DNA of 51,669 nucleotides from Syntrophaceae bacterium UBA5744 (GCA_002419215.1 DIFQ01000027.1:1-51669); one strand, 5' to 3'. Numbered from the stretch's first letter, positions 33,182-41,910 are shown. The notes: generated by a model from the letters alone, not told the origin. Numbers and translations: made by a program.

Positions 33182-35170
33182 TCAGTTTCTCTCCAGCCGG
33201 TCTGCGATGGCGGAAAGCCTCCCGTCGTATTCCTCGAGAAGCCCTGCCGAGTGGTCCCCTTCGGTAAAGCGGCGGCTGTATTGTTCGTGGGTCTGTACCG
33301 TCTCTTCGAGAATCCCGACGAGGTCCCGGATTTCCCCGTGGCGTCCCGCGGCGAGCCTCTTGTCCAGAAGCATCGCCACGGCGAGGGCCTCGGCTATCCG
33401 CTCCAGCGGCACCCGGTCGTAGCGCATGGAGATGCGCGAGTGGGAACCGAAGCGGAGCGTCTCGCGGAAGTACCAGGCGATGGTCGTCTTCATTCGCTCG
33501 TAGACCTGGTTGCCCTTGCGAAGATGGGCCGGCAGTTTTGTGCGGCAGGACTCGAGGATGGCTGCGAGCCTCTGTGCCTCCAGGGCCGGATCGACGGCCG
33601 GCTCGCCGCTCTCGACGAGGGACGCGATCTGAGCGGGAAGCATGGCGCGAAGCTCTTCCGAGGACCGCAGGAGGCCCGGCACAGTGAATCGGTTCTTGAG
33701 GTCCGGGTCGGCTTCGACGCTGCGCAGGCAGGGGATCAGGTGGCGGATCAGGAAGTACTCGGGGAACCGTCCCACGTCGGAGGGGTAACGGGGGCCGAAG
33801 GGCAGCAGGAACCGCAGCTCCGGGAAGCAGGGGTGCGTCAGGTGATAGTCCAGGGCGGCCCGGATCTCTGCAGGCAGTCCCTGTCGCACGCTGTCGGCCT
33901 TCTGCGCCGATCCGTCGACGGCCTTTCTCAGTGCATCCCGATGTGCGGCAATTTCGTTTTCGCTGAAGGGGGCGTAGGTCCGGAAGTAGGCAAAGAACTC
34001 CGTCGAATTTCCCAGGGCCAGCTCCGGGTTGTAGAGGAGGTTGCGGATCTCGGCCGTCCTGTCCCCCGCCAGCCCGCAGCCTTTCAGATGATCGATCACG
34101 CGCCCGGCGATCCGCTCCTGTCCCTCCGGAAGGGGGTGGGTGTGATCGACGTAGAGCTCATCCTCGATGAACGAGGCCATGTCGACGACATGGGCCTTGC
34201 CGTCGAGGCGGGCGGCGATCCGGTCGATGGCTTCCAGGTACGGTGTCCGGATGCGGTACATGGAGCTGTCCGTGTCGAGGGACTCCCGGAGGAGCCGGCG
34301 GGATCGTTCCTCGTCCCCCCGCATGCGGTGAAGCCGGGCCAGATTGTAGAGAATGATTTCCCGGCGCGCGCCGCGTTCCTTCAGCAGAAGATTGAAGAGG
34401 GCTTCCGCTTCATCGAGGTCTCCTTTCTCGGCGGCGCAGACGGCGTAGTTGTTCACGACGATGAGCGGGAACTCGAAATGGGAGGCGAGCCGCCCCGATT
34501 GCAGGAGGATCTCCCGGTATGCAGCGGCCGCGCGTTCCCGGTCCCCCGACTCGTGGAAGCGAAGGGCCTCGAGAAAGCGGCCCTCCGGGATGGATAGACG
34601 GCCCGAGAGCCTGTCGCCGATCCCGAGGTAGCGGTAGAAGGAAAAGTTTCCCTTTCCCGCTCCGGGAAGGAACTGAGGGTTTGCCTTGGGCCGGATCAGC
34701 ACGACGGCCACCGATGCCGATGCGCAGGCCCCGACGATGCGCGAGAGGTTGTACTCGTAATCTTCCGGCTTTTCGGGTGCTTCGATGGCGGGGTCGAAGG
34801 CGCCGTTCCACTCGAAGGGCAGGAGGCGGTTCTTCAGCCGCGTTCTTTCCCGTTTCACCCCTGCAGCTTCCTTCAAGCGAATCATCGACTGCCTGGCGTG
34901 CGAATAGCGCCCGCGGCGGACTTCCCACGAGGCGGCATCGCAGGTGCCCAGGTGGATGACGACTGCGCGCAGAGACGGAAACTCGGCCCGGTGACGGAAG
35001 AAAAACGCGCAGGCATCCGCCGAGGTGAAGCCCGGCTGGGAGCAATTGACGATCTCCGTGGATTCCGGCCAGCAGGATCGGTCGGCCATGACGAAGGGGT
35101 ACATGCAGCGCTCGGCGCCGATCGTCATGCTCGTGGAATCGCCCAGGATGAAAAGCGTCTGTTTCGCCAT
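33182..35170 (-). CDS. SGNH/GDSL-like protein with TPR-type helical region
   Basis: A 662-residue protein. Block I is TLFILGDSTSMTIG (residues 5-18) and the late D-x2-H block is YVDHTHPLPEGQERIAG, as in SGNH hydrolases/acyltransferases. A helical repeat segment is inserted around residues 200-330 (EALRFHESGDRERAAAAYREIL, NNYAVCAAEKGDLDEAEALF, LYNLARLHRMRGDEERSRRLL), which reads as three or more TPR units. The C-terminal about 260 residues are unassigned. The TAATG junction at 35170 couples it to the small upstream gene. It could add or remove an O-acyl group on the glycan. No signal peptide is visible, so it probably works in the cytoplasm. Confidence 0.78.
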   Translation of the reverse strand: MAKQTLFILGDSTSMTIGAERCMYPFVMADRSCWPESTEIVNCSQPGFTSADACAFFFRHRAEFPSLRAVVIHLGTCDAASWEVRRGRYSHARQSMIRLKEAAGVKRERTRLKNRLLPFEWNGAFDPAIEAPEKPEDYEYNLSRIVGACASASVAVVLIRPKANPQFLPGAGKGNFSFYRYLGIGDRLSGRLSIPEGRFLEALRFHESGDRERAAAAYREILLQSGRLASHFEFPLIVVNNYAVCAAEKGDLDEAEALFNLLLKERGARREIILYNLARLHRMRGDEERSRRLLRESLDTDSSMYRIRTPYLEAIDRIAARLDGKAHVVDMASFIEDELYVDHTHPLPEGQERIAGRVIDHLKGCGLAGDRTAEIRNLLYNPELALGNSTEFFAYFRTYAPFSENEIAAHRDALRKAVDGSAQKADSVRQGLPAEIRAALDYHLTHPCFPELRFLLPFGPRYPSDVGRFPEYFLIRHLIPCLRSVEADPDLKNRFTVPGLLRSSEELRAMLPAQIASLVESGEPAVDPALEAQRLAAILESCRTKLPAHLRKGNQVYERMKTTIAWYFRETLRFGSHSRISMRYDRVPLERIAEALAVAMLLDKRLAAGRHGEIRDLVGILEETVQTHEQYSRRFTEGDHSAGLLEEYDGRLSAIADRLERN

Positions 35171-35373
35171 TAGAAAAGGGGATAGATGTCGTCGCCTGCC
35201 TGACTCGAAGCGGACACGGCGTCGTCGGTCGCCGCTTTTCGCACAACGCGGGAGAGGAAGGGGGCGAAGAAGAGCCCCTTGATCAGATATGCCGTCCTCC
35301 GGGAGAGGGTCTTCTGCGCCGCGGAAAAACGGAAAATGTCTTTCAGGATTTCCCCGTCGATCAGTGAAGCCAT
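35170..35373 (-). CDS. Small conserved-looking protein between two SGNH genes, function unknown
   Basis: A 67-residue frame filling the 190-base space between the two SGNH genes. Its ATG (35373) overlaps the end of the upstream SGNH gene by 13 bases, and its TAA overlaps the ATG of the TPR/SGNH gene by one base, so it looks translationally coupled on both sides. It is basic in the middle (RRTAYLIKGLFFAPFLSRVVRKA), with a possible amphipathic or membrane-associated helix, and ends DDIYPLF. I recognise no family. Tight coupling and lack of any other explanation for the gap make a genuine gene likely. Confidence 0.6.
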   Translation of the reverse strand: MASLIDGEILKDIFRFSAAQKTLSRRTAYLIKGLFFAPFLSRVVRKAATDDAVSASSQAGDDIYPLF

Positions 35374-36359
35374 CCGCGGTTCTCCATTTCCCTCCGGATC
35401 TCCCCCGCGAAGACACGGTGTCCCTTCGCGTTCATGTGGCCGTCCTTGAAGATCACCGGGTCATCGTCCCGGTGCTGGCTCATCATGGCCTCCGTCATGT
35501 CCGCGCAGGCCACGCGATTCTTGCCCAGGACAGAGAGGAGCCGGTTTCTCGGCAGGTCGTAGTCGATGAGGGCGGAAGGGCTTTTACCGCCGAACTGTTG
35601 CATGATGGCGCCCAGGCCAAAGAGCAGGTGAATGCCCCGCTGGCGGCAGAAATCCTGCATGACCCCGGTGATCTTTTCGACGAGGCGGTACATGGTGTCG
35701 TAGTAAGGGGTCTTCCATGAAAGGAATATGGGGTCGGCCCAGGGGTCGTACCCCTCCTTGAGGTTGATCCCCGCCTGGAACTCCCGGAGCTCCTTGAGAT
35801 AACCGTAATAAGCGCCGATGAGCCTGCGGCAGGCCTTGTAGCGTGCCAGGGCGGGCATTTTCCGGAGTTTCAGATCCCCGCGGGCATCGAGCTGGAAATA
35901 GGGGCGCGTGTATCCGTTGACGTAGGTGTTCAGGACCCGGTGGATGGCCCAGGGATACTGCTCGACGACAACGGCGGAGGGTTTGTAGCGTTCCGCCGTC
36001 TCGAGGATCACGAGACAGATCTGGTCCAGCCCGAGGCTGCAGTGGCCGAGGTTCAGGACGGGCCTGCCGGTCATCTGTTCCAGATAGTCGGTGTAGCGGT
36101 CCTCCTGCTCGATGCCGACGCCCCAGGTGTGTGATCCCCCGAGACAGATGATCGGGCTCTTCATGCGGGCTGCCGTGCAGGGTTTGTCCCGGTTCCCTTC
36201 CTCGTTGTGCCGGCATCGGATGTAGACGTCCGGTCGAAGCCGGAACGAAACATCCATCTCGATATCGGGGATCCCCCAGAAGCCGAAGCGGGGATCGTAC
36301 CGGTAGAAGGTCGTATCCACATGGCGGGAGTTCATCTGTTTTACGGGTCCGTTTGCCAT
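35361..36359 (-). CDS. SGNH/GDSL-family hydrolase or O-acyltransferase-like protein
   Basis: A 332-residue protein. IICLGGSHTWGVGIEQEDRY is block I (Gly-Gly-Ser with the candidate nucleophile Ser) and VIFKDGHMNAKGHRVFAGE near the C-terminus is the D-x2-H catalytic block, as in SGNH enzymes. LNLGHCSLGLDQICLVI supplies block II-like residues. ATG 36359 lies nine bases after the RmlD-PseC stop and has GAGGGA upstream; a GTG 12 bases earlier is an alternative. It likely esterifies or de-esterifies a sugar. It follows the fused PseC gene and precedes the small gene and the TPR/SGNH gene. Confidence 0.82.
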   Translation of the reverse strand: MANGPVKQMNSRHVDTTFYRYDPRFGFWGIPDIEMDVSFRLRPDVYIRCRHNEEGNRDKPCTAARMKSPIICLGGSHTWGVGIEQEDRYTDYLEQMTGRPVLNLGHCSLGLDQICLVILETAERYKPSAVVVEQYPWAIHRVLNTYVNGYTRPYFQLDARGDLKLRKMPALARYKACRRLIGAYYGYLKELREFQAGINLKEGYDPWADPIFLSWKTPYYDTMYRLVEKITGVMQDFCRQRGIHLLFGLGAIMQQFGGKSPSALIDYDLPRNRLLSVLGKNRVACADMTEAMMSQHRDDDPVIFKDGHMNAKGHRVFAGEIRREMENRGWLH

Positions 36360-36367
36360 GCCTTCCC

Positions 36368-38524
36368 TCACCTGCCTCTCGACTGCAACGCCAGAATTTC
36401 CCCGATGACGAGCTCCACCTCTTCATCGCTCAATGCGGGGTGCAGCGGAAGGGAGAGGCACCGCTCGTAGTAGGTCTCCGCCCGGGGGCAGTCCCCTTTT
36501 GCCGTGCCGAAGCGGGCCTGGAAAAAGGGCTGCAGGTGGACGGGGATGTAATGGACCTGGGTCTGGATCCCTTTGGATCGCAGCCTGAGTGCCGTTTCGG
36601 CCCTGTCCATGCCGATCCGGTCGAAGTCGAAGAGGCCGATGTAGAGATGAAAATTGGTGTCGCAGTCGGGCGATTCGAAGGGGGTCGCGAGCCAGTCGAG
36701 ATCAGCGAATGCCTCATTGTAGCGGTTGACGATCCCCCTGCGCCTGCTGCGGATCCGCCCCATCTTCTCCATCTGCGAGAGCCCGAGGGCGCTCTGGATA
36801 TCGGTAATCCGATAATTATAGCCCAGATCGAGCTGCTCATAGTACCAGGGGTTCGGGACGGGATTGCCCGCGGACGGGTCTCGACGGAACGCCCGTTCCC
36901 GCACGGTGAATTCCTCGGGGCGATGCGTGATCCCGTGGGAACGGAATCGCTTGAGCGTCCTGCAAAGGGTTTCATCGTTCGTCAGGACGGCTCCCCCCTC
37001 GCCGGTGGTGATGTGCTTGACGGGGTGGAAACTCGTGACGGTCATGTCGGACCAACTGCAGGCGCCGACCTTCATGCCCTTGTACAGGGAACCCAGGGCG
37101 TGGCAGGCATCCTCGATGATGAAAATTTTGCGGTCCCCTGCTGTTTGCCTGACGAGCTGGGCGATGGCCTCCATGTCGCAGCTCTGGCCCGCCATGTGGA
37201 CGGGGATGACGGCGGCCGTCCGGCCCGACATCTTCTTCCGGATCTCGTCCGGTGAGATGTTGAATGTCCGGGCGTCGATGTCGGCAAAGACGGGTCTCGC
37301 GCCGCAATAGGCGGCGCAGTTTGCCGAGGCGACAAAGGTGATGGGGGATGTGATGACCTCGTGGCCCGCACCGACGCCCGCTGCAAGGCAGGCGATGTGA
37401 AGGGCCGACGTGCCGGAATTGACGGCCACGGCGTACCGGGCCCCGCAGGTATCGGCCAGGGCCTCTTCGAACGCCTCGACCTTCGGGCCCTGCGTAATGC
37501 GCTCCGAGCGCAGGACCTGCACCACGGCCTGGATGTCGTTCTCGTCGATCCACTGCCGGCCATAGGGAATGAACGGAAACGGATCGGCCTTCCTGCTTAC
37601 GCTTGACTTGATTCCCTCAGGCACCCCGCACCGATAGTCCTTGTAGAATGCATCGACGGACTGATCGATGTCGGGCATGCGGTACTCCAGGGCCTCTTCG
37701 ATCCTCTTCGAGCTGAGGGAGAGGTCTTTGCCCCGCCGGGCGCGGAACTCGAAATCGTCGATGGAGATGGGCCGGATCAACCGGCGGTCGAACCCGAAGC
37801 GATCGGCGATCTTCAAGGCGAACTCGTACTTGGAGCAGGAATCGGAACTGCCGCAATTGTAGAGGCCCGAGAGTTTCCGGCGGATGGCCACATCGATGAC
37901 CCGGGCAAGCTCCATCGTGTAGATGGTTGAAAACACGGCGTCCCGGAAACCGCCGATCGATCTGCCCGCCGCAAGCTCGCCGAGGATCCACTCGCCGAGG
38001 CTCTTTTTGTCCTGGATGTTCCACCCGAAGAGGTTCGTTCTGAGCACGAGACCTCCCGGCCTCTCGAGGACCGGCCGCTCCCCTTCCCACTTTGTCCGCC
38101 CGTAGACATTCAGCGGGCGGGTTGCATCTTCCTCGCTGTAGCGGCCTTTTGTTCCCTCGTAGACGGAATCCGTCGAGATATAGACGAGGCGGGTATCCGC
38201 ACCCCCGAGCGCGTCCGCAATTAGCCTCGTGCAGGCTACATTGAGGCGTTCGGAAAGCTCAGGGTCGCTTTCGCACGCATCCACGTTTGCCAGCGAAGCG
38301 CAGTGGATGATGACGGATGGACGAAAGCCGTCCACGACCCGGCGGAGGGCTTCAACATCCAGAAGGTCGCAGGATTCCGTCCGGATGCCCGGGATCACGA
38401 CGGGGTGTTCGTTGTAGAGGCCCAGCACATCGAATTTTCCCGCGAAGTAGCAGGCCAGGTTGTTCCCCAGCAGGCCGCTTGCGCCCGTGATCAACAATTT
38501 CTTTCTGTCCGGGGAAGGATTCAT
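36368..38524 (-). CDS. Fusion: RmlD-like NAD(P)-dependent sugar reductase + PseC-like aminotransferase
   Basis: A 718-residue bifunctional protein. Residues about 1-295 are an extended short-chain dehydrogenase of RmlD type (LLITGASGLLGNNLA, VYISTDSVYEGTKG, and the catalytic YGRTK). Residues about 320-718 are a DegT/DnrJ/EryC1/StrS PLP aminotransferase of PseC type (AVNSGTSALHIAC, EDACHALGS, then SFHPVKHITTGEGGA with PLP-binding Lys503). PseC aminates the 4-keto sugar made by PseB, whose gene ends directly before this start (TAAATG). The extra reductase suggests that a keto sugar is also reduced or epimerised, so the product may not be standard pseudaminic acid. No internal stop or frameshift is seen. 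Confidence 0.9.
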   Translation of the reverse strand: MNPSPDRKKLLITGASGLLGNNLACYFAGKFDVLGLYNEHPVVIPGIRTESCDLLDVEALRRVVDGFRPSVIIHCASLANVDACESDPELSERLNVACTRLIADALGGADTRLVYISTDSVYEGTKGRYSEEDATRPLNVYGRTKWEGERPVLERPGGLVLRTNLFGWNIQDKKSLGEWILGELAAGRSIGGFRDAVFSTIYTMELARVIDVAIRRKLSGLYNCGSSDSCSKYEFALKIADRFGFDRRLIRPISIDDFEFRARRGKDLSLSSKRIEEALEYRMPDIDQSVDAFYKDYRCGVPEGIKSSVSRKADPFPFIPYGRQWIDENDIQAVVQVLRSERITQGPKVEAFEEALADTCGARYAVAVNSGTSALHIACLAAGVGAGHEVITSPITFVASANCAAYCGARPVFADIDARTFNISPDEIRKKMSGRTAAVIPVHMAGQSCDMEAIAQLVRQTAGDRKIFIIEDACHALGSLYKGMKVGACSWSDMTVTSFHPVKHITTGEGGAVLTNDETLCRTLKRFRSHGITHRPEEFTVRERAFRRDPSAGNPVPNPWYYEQLDLGYNYRITDIQSALGLSQMEKMGRIRSRRRGIVNRYNEAFADLDWLATPFESPDCDTNFHLYIGLFDFDRIGMDRAETALRLRSKGIQTQVHYIPVHLQPFFQARFGTAKGDCPRAETYYERCLSLPLHPALSDEEVELVIGEILALQSRGR

Positions 38525-39565
38525 TTATTGGGGCACGTCTTCCATGGACCAGCGGGTTTGCTCGATCGTGTAGTCGTCGGCGATCTGCTCGAGGATCTTG
38601 CGCAGCTCCTCGACGCTGATCATCGAGGGGTTGTTGTTCGACGTGTAGTTGAAGCCCTCGGGGCAGGGGCATCCGCCGTTGGTTTCACAGGGTTCCATCA
38701 TTTCAGGGGCCGGGCTCTGGCGCACGACGTAGCACTCGTTGTACTCCACGGCGTTGCGGCCCTCGTCCTCCGAGATCAGCACCTCGTGGATCTTCTCGCC
38801 GGGGCGGATTCCGACGATCTCGTGCCTGCACTCGGGGGCGATGGCCCGGGCGAGATCCGTGATCGTCATGGAGGGGATCTTGGGGACGAAGATCTCGCCG
38901 CCCCTGCCGATCTCCAGCACCTTCAGGACGAAGTGCACACCCTGGTCGAGGGTGATCCAGAAGCGCGTCATGCGCGGGTCGGTAATGGGGAGACTCCCCG
39001 TCCGGGCCCGCTCCTTGAAGAAGGGCACCACGGAGCCGCGGCTCCCCACGACGTTTCCGTAGCGCACGACCGTGAAGACCTTCTCCCGGCCGATGGGCCG
39101 GTAGACGTTGGCGGCGACGAAGAGTTTGTCCGAGCAGAGCTTCGTGGCGCCGTACAAATTGATGGGGTTGACGGCCTTGTCGGTCGAGAGGGCGATGACG
39201 CGCTTGACGTGGGTTTGCAGGGCCGCCTCGATGATGTTCATGGCGCCGAGGATGTTCGTCTTGATGAACTCCGCCGGGTTGTACTCCGCAGCCGGCACCT
39301 GCTTGAGGGCCGCCGCGTGGATGACGTAGTCCACGCCCTGGAAGGCCCGGATAAGCCGGTCACGGTCCCGCACATCCCCGAGAAAATAACGGATGCAGGG
39401 ATACTTCTTGACGTTGAAGCGCTGGGACATCTCGAACTGCTTGAGTTCGTCGCGGCTGAATACAATCAGCCGCTCGGGTTTGTAGTGCTCGAGCACGATC
39501 TGGACGAACTTCTTCCCGAAGGAACCGGTCCCTCCGGTGATGAGAATATTCTTTCCGTTTAACAT
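38525..39565 (-). CDS. pseB: UDP-N-acetylglucosamine 4,6-dehydratase (inverting), PseB
   Basis: A 346-residue short-chain dehydrogenase. LITGGTGSFGKKFVQ is the NADP-binding loop of PseB/FlaA1; ALSTDKAVNPINLYGATK contains the catalytic Ser/Thr, Asp-Lys and Tyr-x3-Lys residues of the family. It converts UDP-GlcNAc to UDP-2-acetamido-2,6-dideoxy-L-arabino-hex-4-ulose, the first step to pseudaminic-type acids. It is the first gene of the long minus-strand run, has GAGGGTG before its ATG, and its stop directly abuts the start of the PseC fusion, so the substrate passes to the next-encoded enzyme. Length is close to the family norm. Confidence 0.94.
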   Translation of the reverse strand: MLNGKNILITGGTGSFGKKFVQIVLEHYKPERLIVFSRDELKQFEMSQRFNVKKYPCIRYFLGDVRDRDRLIRAFQGVDYVIHAAALKQVPAAEYNPAEFIKTNILGAMNIIEAALQTHVKRVIALSTDKAVNPINLYGATKLCSDKLFVAANVYRPIGREKVFTVVRYGNVVGSRGSVVPFFKERARTGSLPITDPRMTRFWITLDQGVHFVLKVLEIGRGGEIFVPKIPSMTITDLARAIAPECRHEIVGIRPGEKIHEVLISEDEGRNAVEYNECYVVRQSPAPEMMEPCETNGGCPCPEGFNYTSNNNPSMISVEELRKILEQIADDYTIEQTRWSMEDVPQ

Positions 39566-39717
39566 GTCACCCTCGATTCATCGTGTTGTGAGGTTTCCCG
39601 CTGGCAGGCAAAAATGATGGAAGCGGGTCATTTTGGGGCAGAAAAGGGTCAAATAGACACAGCTCCGCCCTTTCGATTACATGATCGATGATAATAAACC
39701 ATTCGCCATATTGGATT

Positions 39718-39745
39718 CAGCCCCTACGGGTGTCCGAAGGGGCTG
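39718..39745. repeat. Perfect inverted repeat with 12-base inner segment
   Basis: CAGCCCCT at 39718-39725 pairs with AGGGGCTG at 39738-39745; inside, after one A-A mismatch, CGG pairs with CCG around a GTGT loop. The hairpin would lie in the 5' leader of the pseB transcript. No T-run follows on either strand, so it is not a classical terminator. A repeat element or leader structure is equally possible. Confidence 0.75.
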
Positions 39746-40115
39746 TAAATACTGCATTTCGCTATCGCAGAAGGGTAGCCCACCCATGGGGCTAAGTCAA
39801 GAAAAAACGTCTCAAGAGTTGCATCGGATGAGCACGTTGAAAAAATTGTAACATCTCGGATTTAATCGATGATTATTGCTTTGACGACTCCTGTTCCATG
39901 CCGGTGCGGGGGCCGTGACGGTCCCGCGGCCCGGGCCGGCCCGCTGAAAGAAGAAGCTGAGAAGTTCCCGAATCCAGCGATAAACCACGTCATCGCGGTG
40001 AGCCGAAGCCCCGAGCGCAGCGCGGGGGGAAGCGTGGCGATCTCGCCATCTCCACAAGATTGCCGCGCACCCTGCGGGTGCTCCTAAGAAACAGCAGTAC
40101 CACTGGTCGAAAGAT

Positions 40116-40169
40116 GTAGGGGCCGTTCCCCGAACGGCCCAACATGCCCGATCGGGGATCGGGCCCTAC
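40116..40169. repeat. Double-hairpin REP/BIME-like element
   Basis: Outer arms GTAGGG (40116-40121) and CCCTAC (40164-40169) enclose two hairpins: GGGCCGTTC-CCC-GAACGGCCC (40120-40140) and GCCCGATC-GGG-GATCGGGC (40146-40164). Both inner stems are perfect. The layout resembles paired REP elements. Confidence 0.8.
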
Positions 40170-40198
40170 GAGTTGAAGCATGTTTCTTCCATCGATAA

Positions 40199-40216
40199 CC
40201 CCGTCCCCGGACGGGG
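40199..40216. repeat. Perfect short palindrome
   Basis: CCCCGTCC (40199-40206) and GGACGGGG (40209-40216) form an 8-bp stem around CC. TGGCTCGCAATGACC follows, a word typical of the same intergenic repeat class as 39987-40082. Confidence 0.7.
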
Positions 40217-40275
40217 TCCGTGGCTCGCAATGACCCGTTCAAACGGCGTTTCTGCTTCTTATGGCTGGATTCGGG

Positions 40276-40373
40276 ACGTTGTGAAGTTGAGAAGCTTGGA
40301 GAGACAGGCAAAATACGAGTGTCCGGGAAATGATCCGAATTTCTCAACTTCCCAACTTCGTAACTTCGCAATC
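40276..40373. repeat. Inverted-repeat element D of the GAAGTT...AACTTC family
   Basis: GAAGTTGAGAA at 40283-40293 is perfectly complementary to TTCTCAACTTC at 40341-40351. The left end reads TTGTGAAGTT and the right end AACTTCGCAA, so the outermost bases also form an inverted repeat. The right end shares ACTTC(A/G)CAAT with elements A and B further right. The core of about 47 bases has no gene. Confidence 0.7.
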
Positions 40374-40468
40374 TGCCGGGGGCATCCGACAAAAATCTTT
40401 ATCATCTGGCCCGATTAATGCTAAGAAGGACTGTCGAAAAACCCCTTATGAAACAAGGCAGGTACCCC

Positions 40469-41845
40469 ATGAGTTTCGACAAGCGCATCCTCTGCATCGG
40501 GGCGGGCTACGTGGGCGGTCCCACGATGGCCGTGATCGCCTCGAAGTGCCCCCGCTACAGCGTCACCGTCGTCGACGTGGACCAGGGCCGGGTCGACGCC
40601 TGGAATTCCGGCAAGCCCCCCATCTACGAGCCCGGCCTCGATGAGGTCGTACGCCAGGGGCTGGGACGGAACCTGTTCTTTACCACAGACATCGCCCGGG
40701 GCATCCGCGAGAACGACATCATCTTCGTTTCCGTCAACACGCCGACGAAGACCTTCGGGGCCGGCGCAGGGCTTGCGGCGGATCTGCAGTACTGGGAGCT
40801 TGCGGCCCGTCAGATCCTCGAGCACGCCGACTCGTCGAAGATCGTCATCGAGAAGAGCACCTTCCCCGTCAAGACGGCCCAGGCCATGGAGCGGATCCTC
40901 ATGTCGCGAAACGACGGCATCCACTTCGACGTGCTGTCGAACCCGGAGTTTCTCGCCGAGGGGACGGCGATCCGGGATCTCGTGAATCCCGACCGCGTGC
41001 TCATCGGCTCGCGGAGCACGGAGCGAGGCCTGAAGGCCCGCGATGAACTGGTGGCCATCTATGCCAACTGGGTTTCCCGCGAGCGGATCGTCACGTCGAA
41101 CATCTGGAGCAGCGAGCTCTCGAAGCTTGCCTCCAACTTCTTCCTTGCCCAGCGCATCTCGACGATCAACGCCATCTCGGCCGTCTGCGAGAAGACGGGC
41201 GCCGATGTTTCGGAAGTGGCAAGGATCGTGGGGATGGACAGCCGCATCGGCAGCAAGTTCCTCAACGCCAGTGTCGGCTTCGGCGGTTCCTGCTTCAAGA
41301 AGGACATCCTGAACCTCGTCTACCTGTGCCGCGTCGAGGGGCTCGAGGAAGTGGCCGACTACGTCGAGAAGGTCGTGCAAATCAACGAGTACCAGAAAGA
41401 GCGCTTTGTCTTGAACATGCTCTCGGCTATGTTCAACACGCTGGCGGGGAAAAAGATCTGCCTCTTCGGATTTGCCTTCAAGGCCGACACGGGAGACACG
41501 AGGGAAAGCCCGGCCATCCAGGTCGCCCGCAAGCTTCTCGACGAGCACGCCGAGGTGGTGATCACGGATCCGCAGGCGCTCGTGAGCGCCCGGGAGGATC
41601 TGGCCGACGCGGAGTGGGGCGTTTCCTACGTGGAGGACCCCTACGAGGCCGTCCGCGGCTGCCACGCTATCGCCGTCATGACGGAGTGGAACCTCTACCG
41701 GGAACTCGACTACCGGAGGATCCACGATCTCATGGTCAAGCCGGCCTTCATCTTCGACGGCCGGAACATTTTGGACCACAAGGCCCTCTTCGAGATCGGA
41801 TTCAACGTCTACCCCATTGGGAAGAGGCCGCTCAGTCATTTCTAG
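40469..41845 (+). CDS. ugd: UDP-glucose 6-dehydrogenase
   Basis: A 458-residue protein. GAGYVGGPT at residues 10-18 is the NAD-binding loop, EKSTFPVKTA and NPEFLAEGTAI are family motifs, and FGGSCFKKD carries the catalytic Cys275. Length and the FGGSCFKKD wording place it nearer the long eukaryote-like Ugd group than the short UdgA group, and nearer UDP-glucose than GDP-mannose dehydrogenases. It oxidises UDP-glucose to UDP-glucuronate with two NAD+. ATG 40469 is preferred (AGG upstream and family-consistent N-terminus) over upstream in-frame ATGs. It is transcribed divergently from pseB. UDP-GlcA could be the substrate of the amidotransferase at 16.7 kb. Confidence 0.93.
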   Translation: MSFDKRILCIGAGYVGGPTMAVIASKCPRYSVTVVDVDQGRVDAWNSGKPPIYEPGLDEVVRQGLGRNLFFTTDIARGIRENDIIFVSVNTPTKTFGAGAGLAADLQYWELAARQILEHADSSKIVIEKSTFPVKTAQAMERILMSRNDGIHFDVLSNPEFLAEGTAIRDLVNPDRVLIGSRSTERGLKARDELVAIYANWVSRERIVTSNIWSSELSKLASNFFLAQRISTINAISAVCEKTGADVSEVARIVGMDSRIGSKFLNASVGFGGSCFKKDILNLVYLCRVEGLEEVADYVEKVVQINEYQKERFVLNMLSAMFNTLAGKKICLFGFAFKADTGDTRESPAIQVARKLLDEHAEVVITDPQALVSAREDLADAEWGVSYVEDPYEAVRGCHAIAVMTEWNLYRELDYRRIHDLMVKPAFIFDGRNILDHKALFEIGFNVYPIGKRPLSHF

Positions 41846-41910
41846 CGGACACTTGGAGGGCTGCGTCTGTCCGTGCTCTTCAGTGAATCGCCGGGATCTG
41901 CCGTGCGAAC

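Larger units (their letters stand above)
39566..40468 (+). other. Divergent intergenic region rich in palindromic repeats
   Basis: About 900 bases separate the divergent pseB and ugd genes; I see no convincing gene. It holds several palindromes listed separately, plus a diffuse repeat at 39987-40082 (GTCATCGCGGTGAGC..., CCCCG/CGGGG, GATTGCCGCGCACCC TGC GGGTGC) of the type scattered through many Desulfobacterota genomes. A weak leftward promoter may lie at 39795-39800 (TTGACT on the minus strand) with TACCCT 17 bases on. A weak rightward one is TTGAAA (39838-39843) with TTTAAT 18 bases on. Both are low confidence. Opposite promoters for the two operons must lie somewhere here. Confidence 0.6.

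Noticed and set aside
31206..33422. Long open frame on the plus strand (over 700 codons)
   Set aside because: It is exactly antisense to the carbamoyltransferase gene, which has full family motifs; the plus-strand translation is rich in Arg, Gly, Val and His with no known motif. High GC content keeps such antisense frames open.
39661..39680. Possible ops/JUMPstart element (RfaH recruitment) upstream of pseB
   Set aside because: The minus strand reads GGGCGGAGCTGTG, only partly like the GGCGGTAGCGT core, and the wider JUMPstart sequence is absent.
39776..39794. Rho-independent terminator (TAGCCC...GGGCTA)
   Set aside because: The stem is only 6 bp and neither strand has a T-run directly after it; on the minus strand the T-rich stretch comes before the stem.
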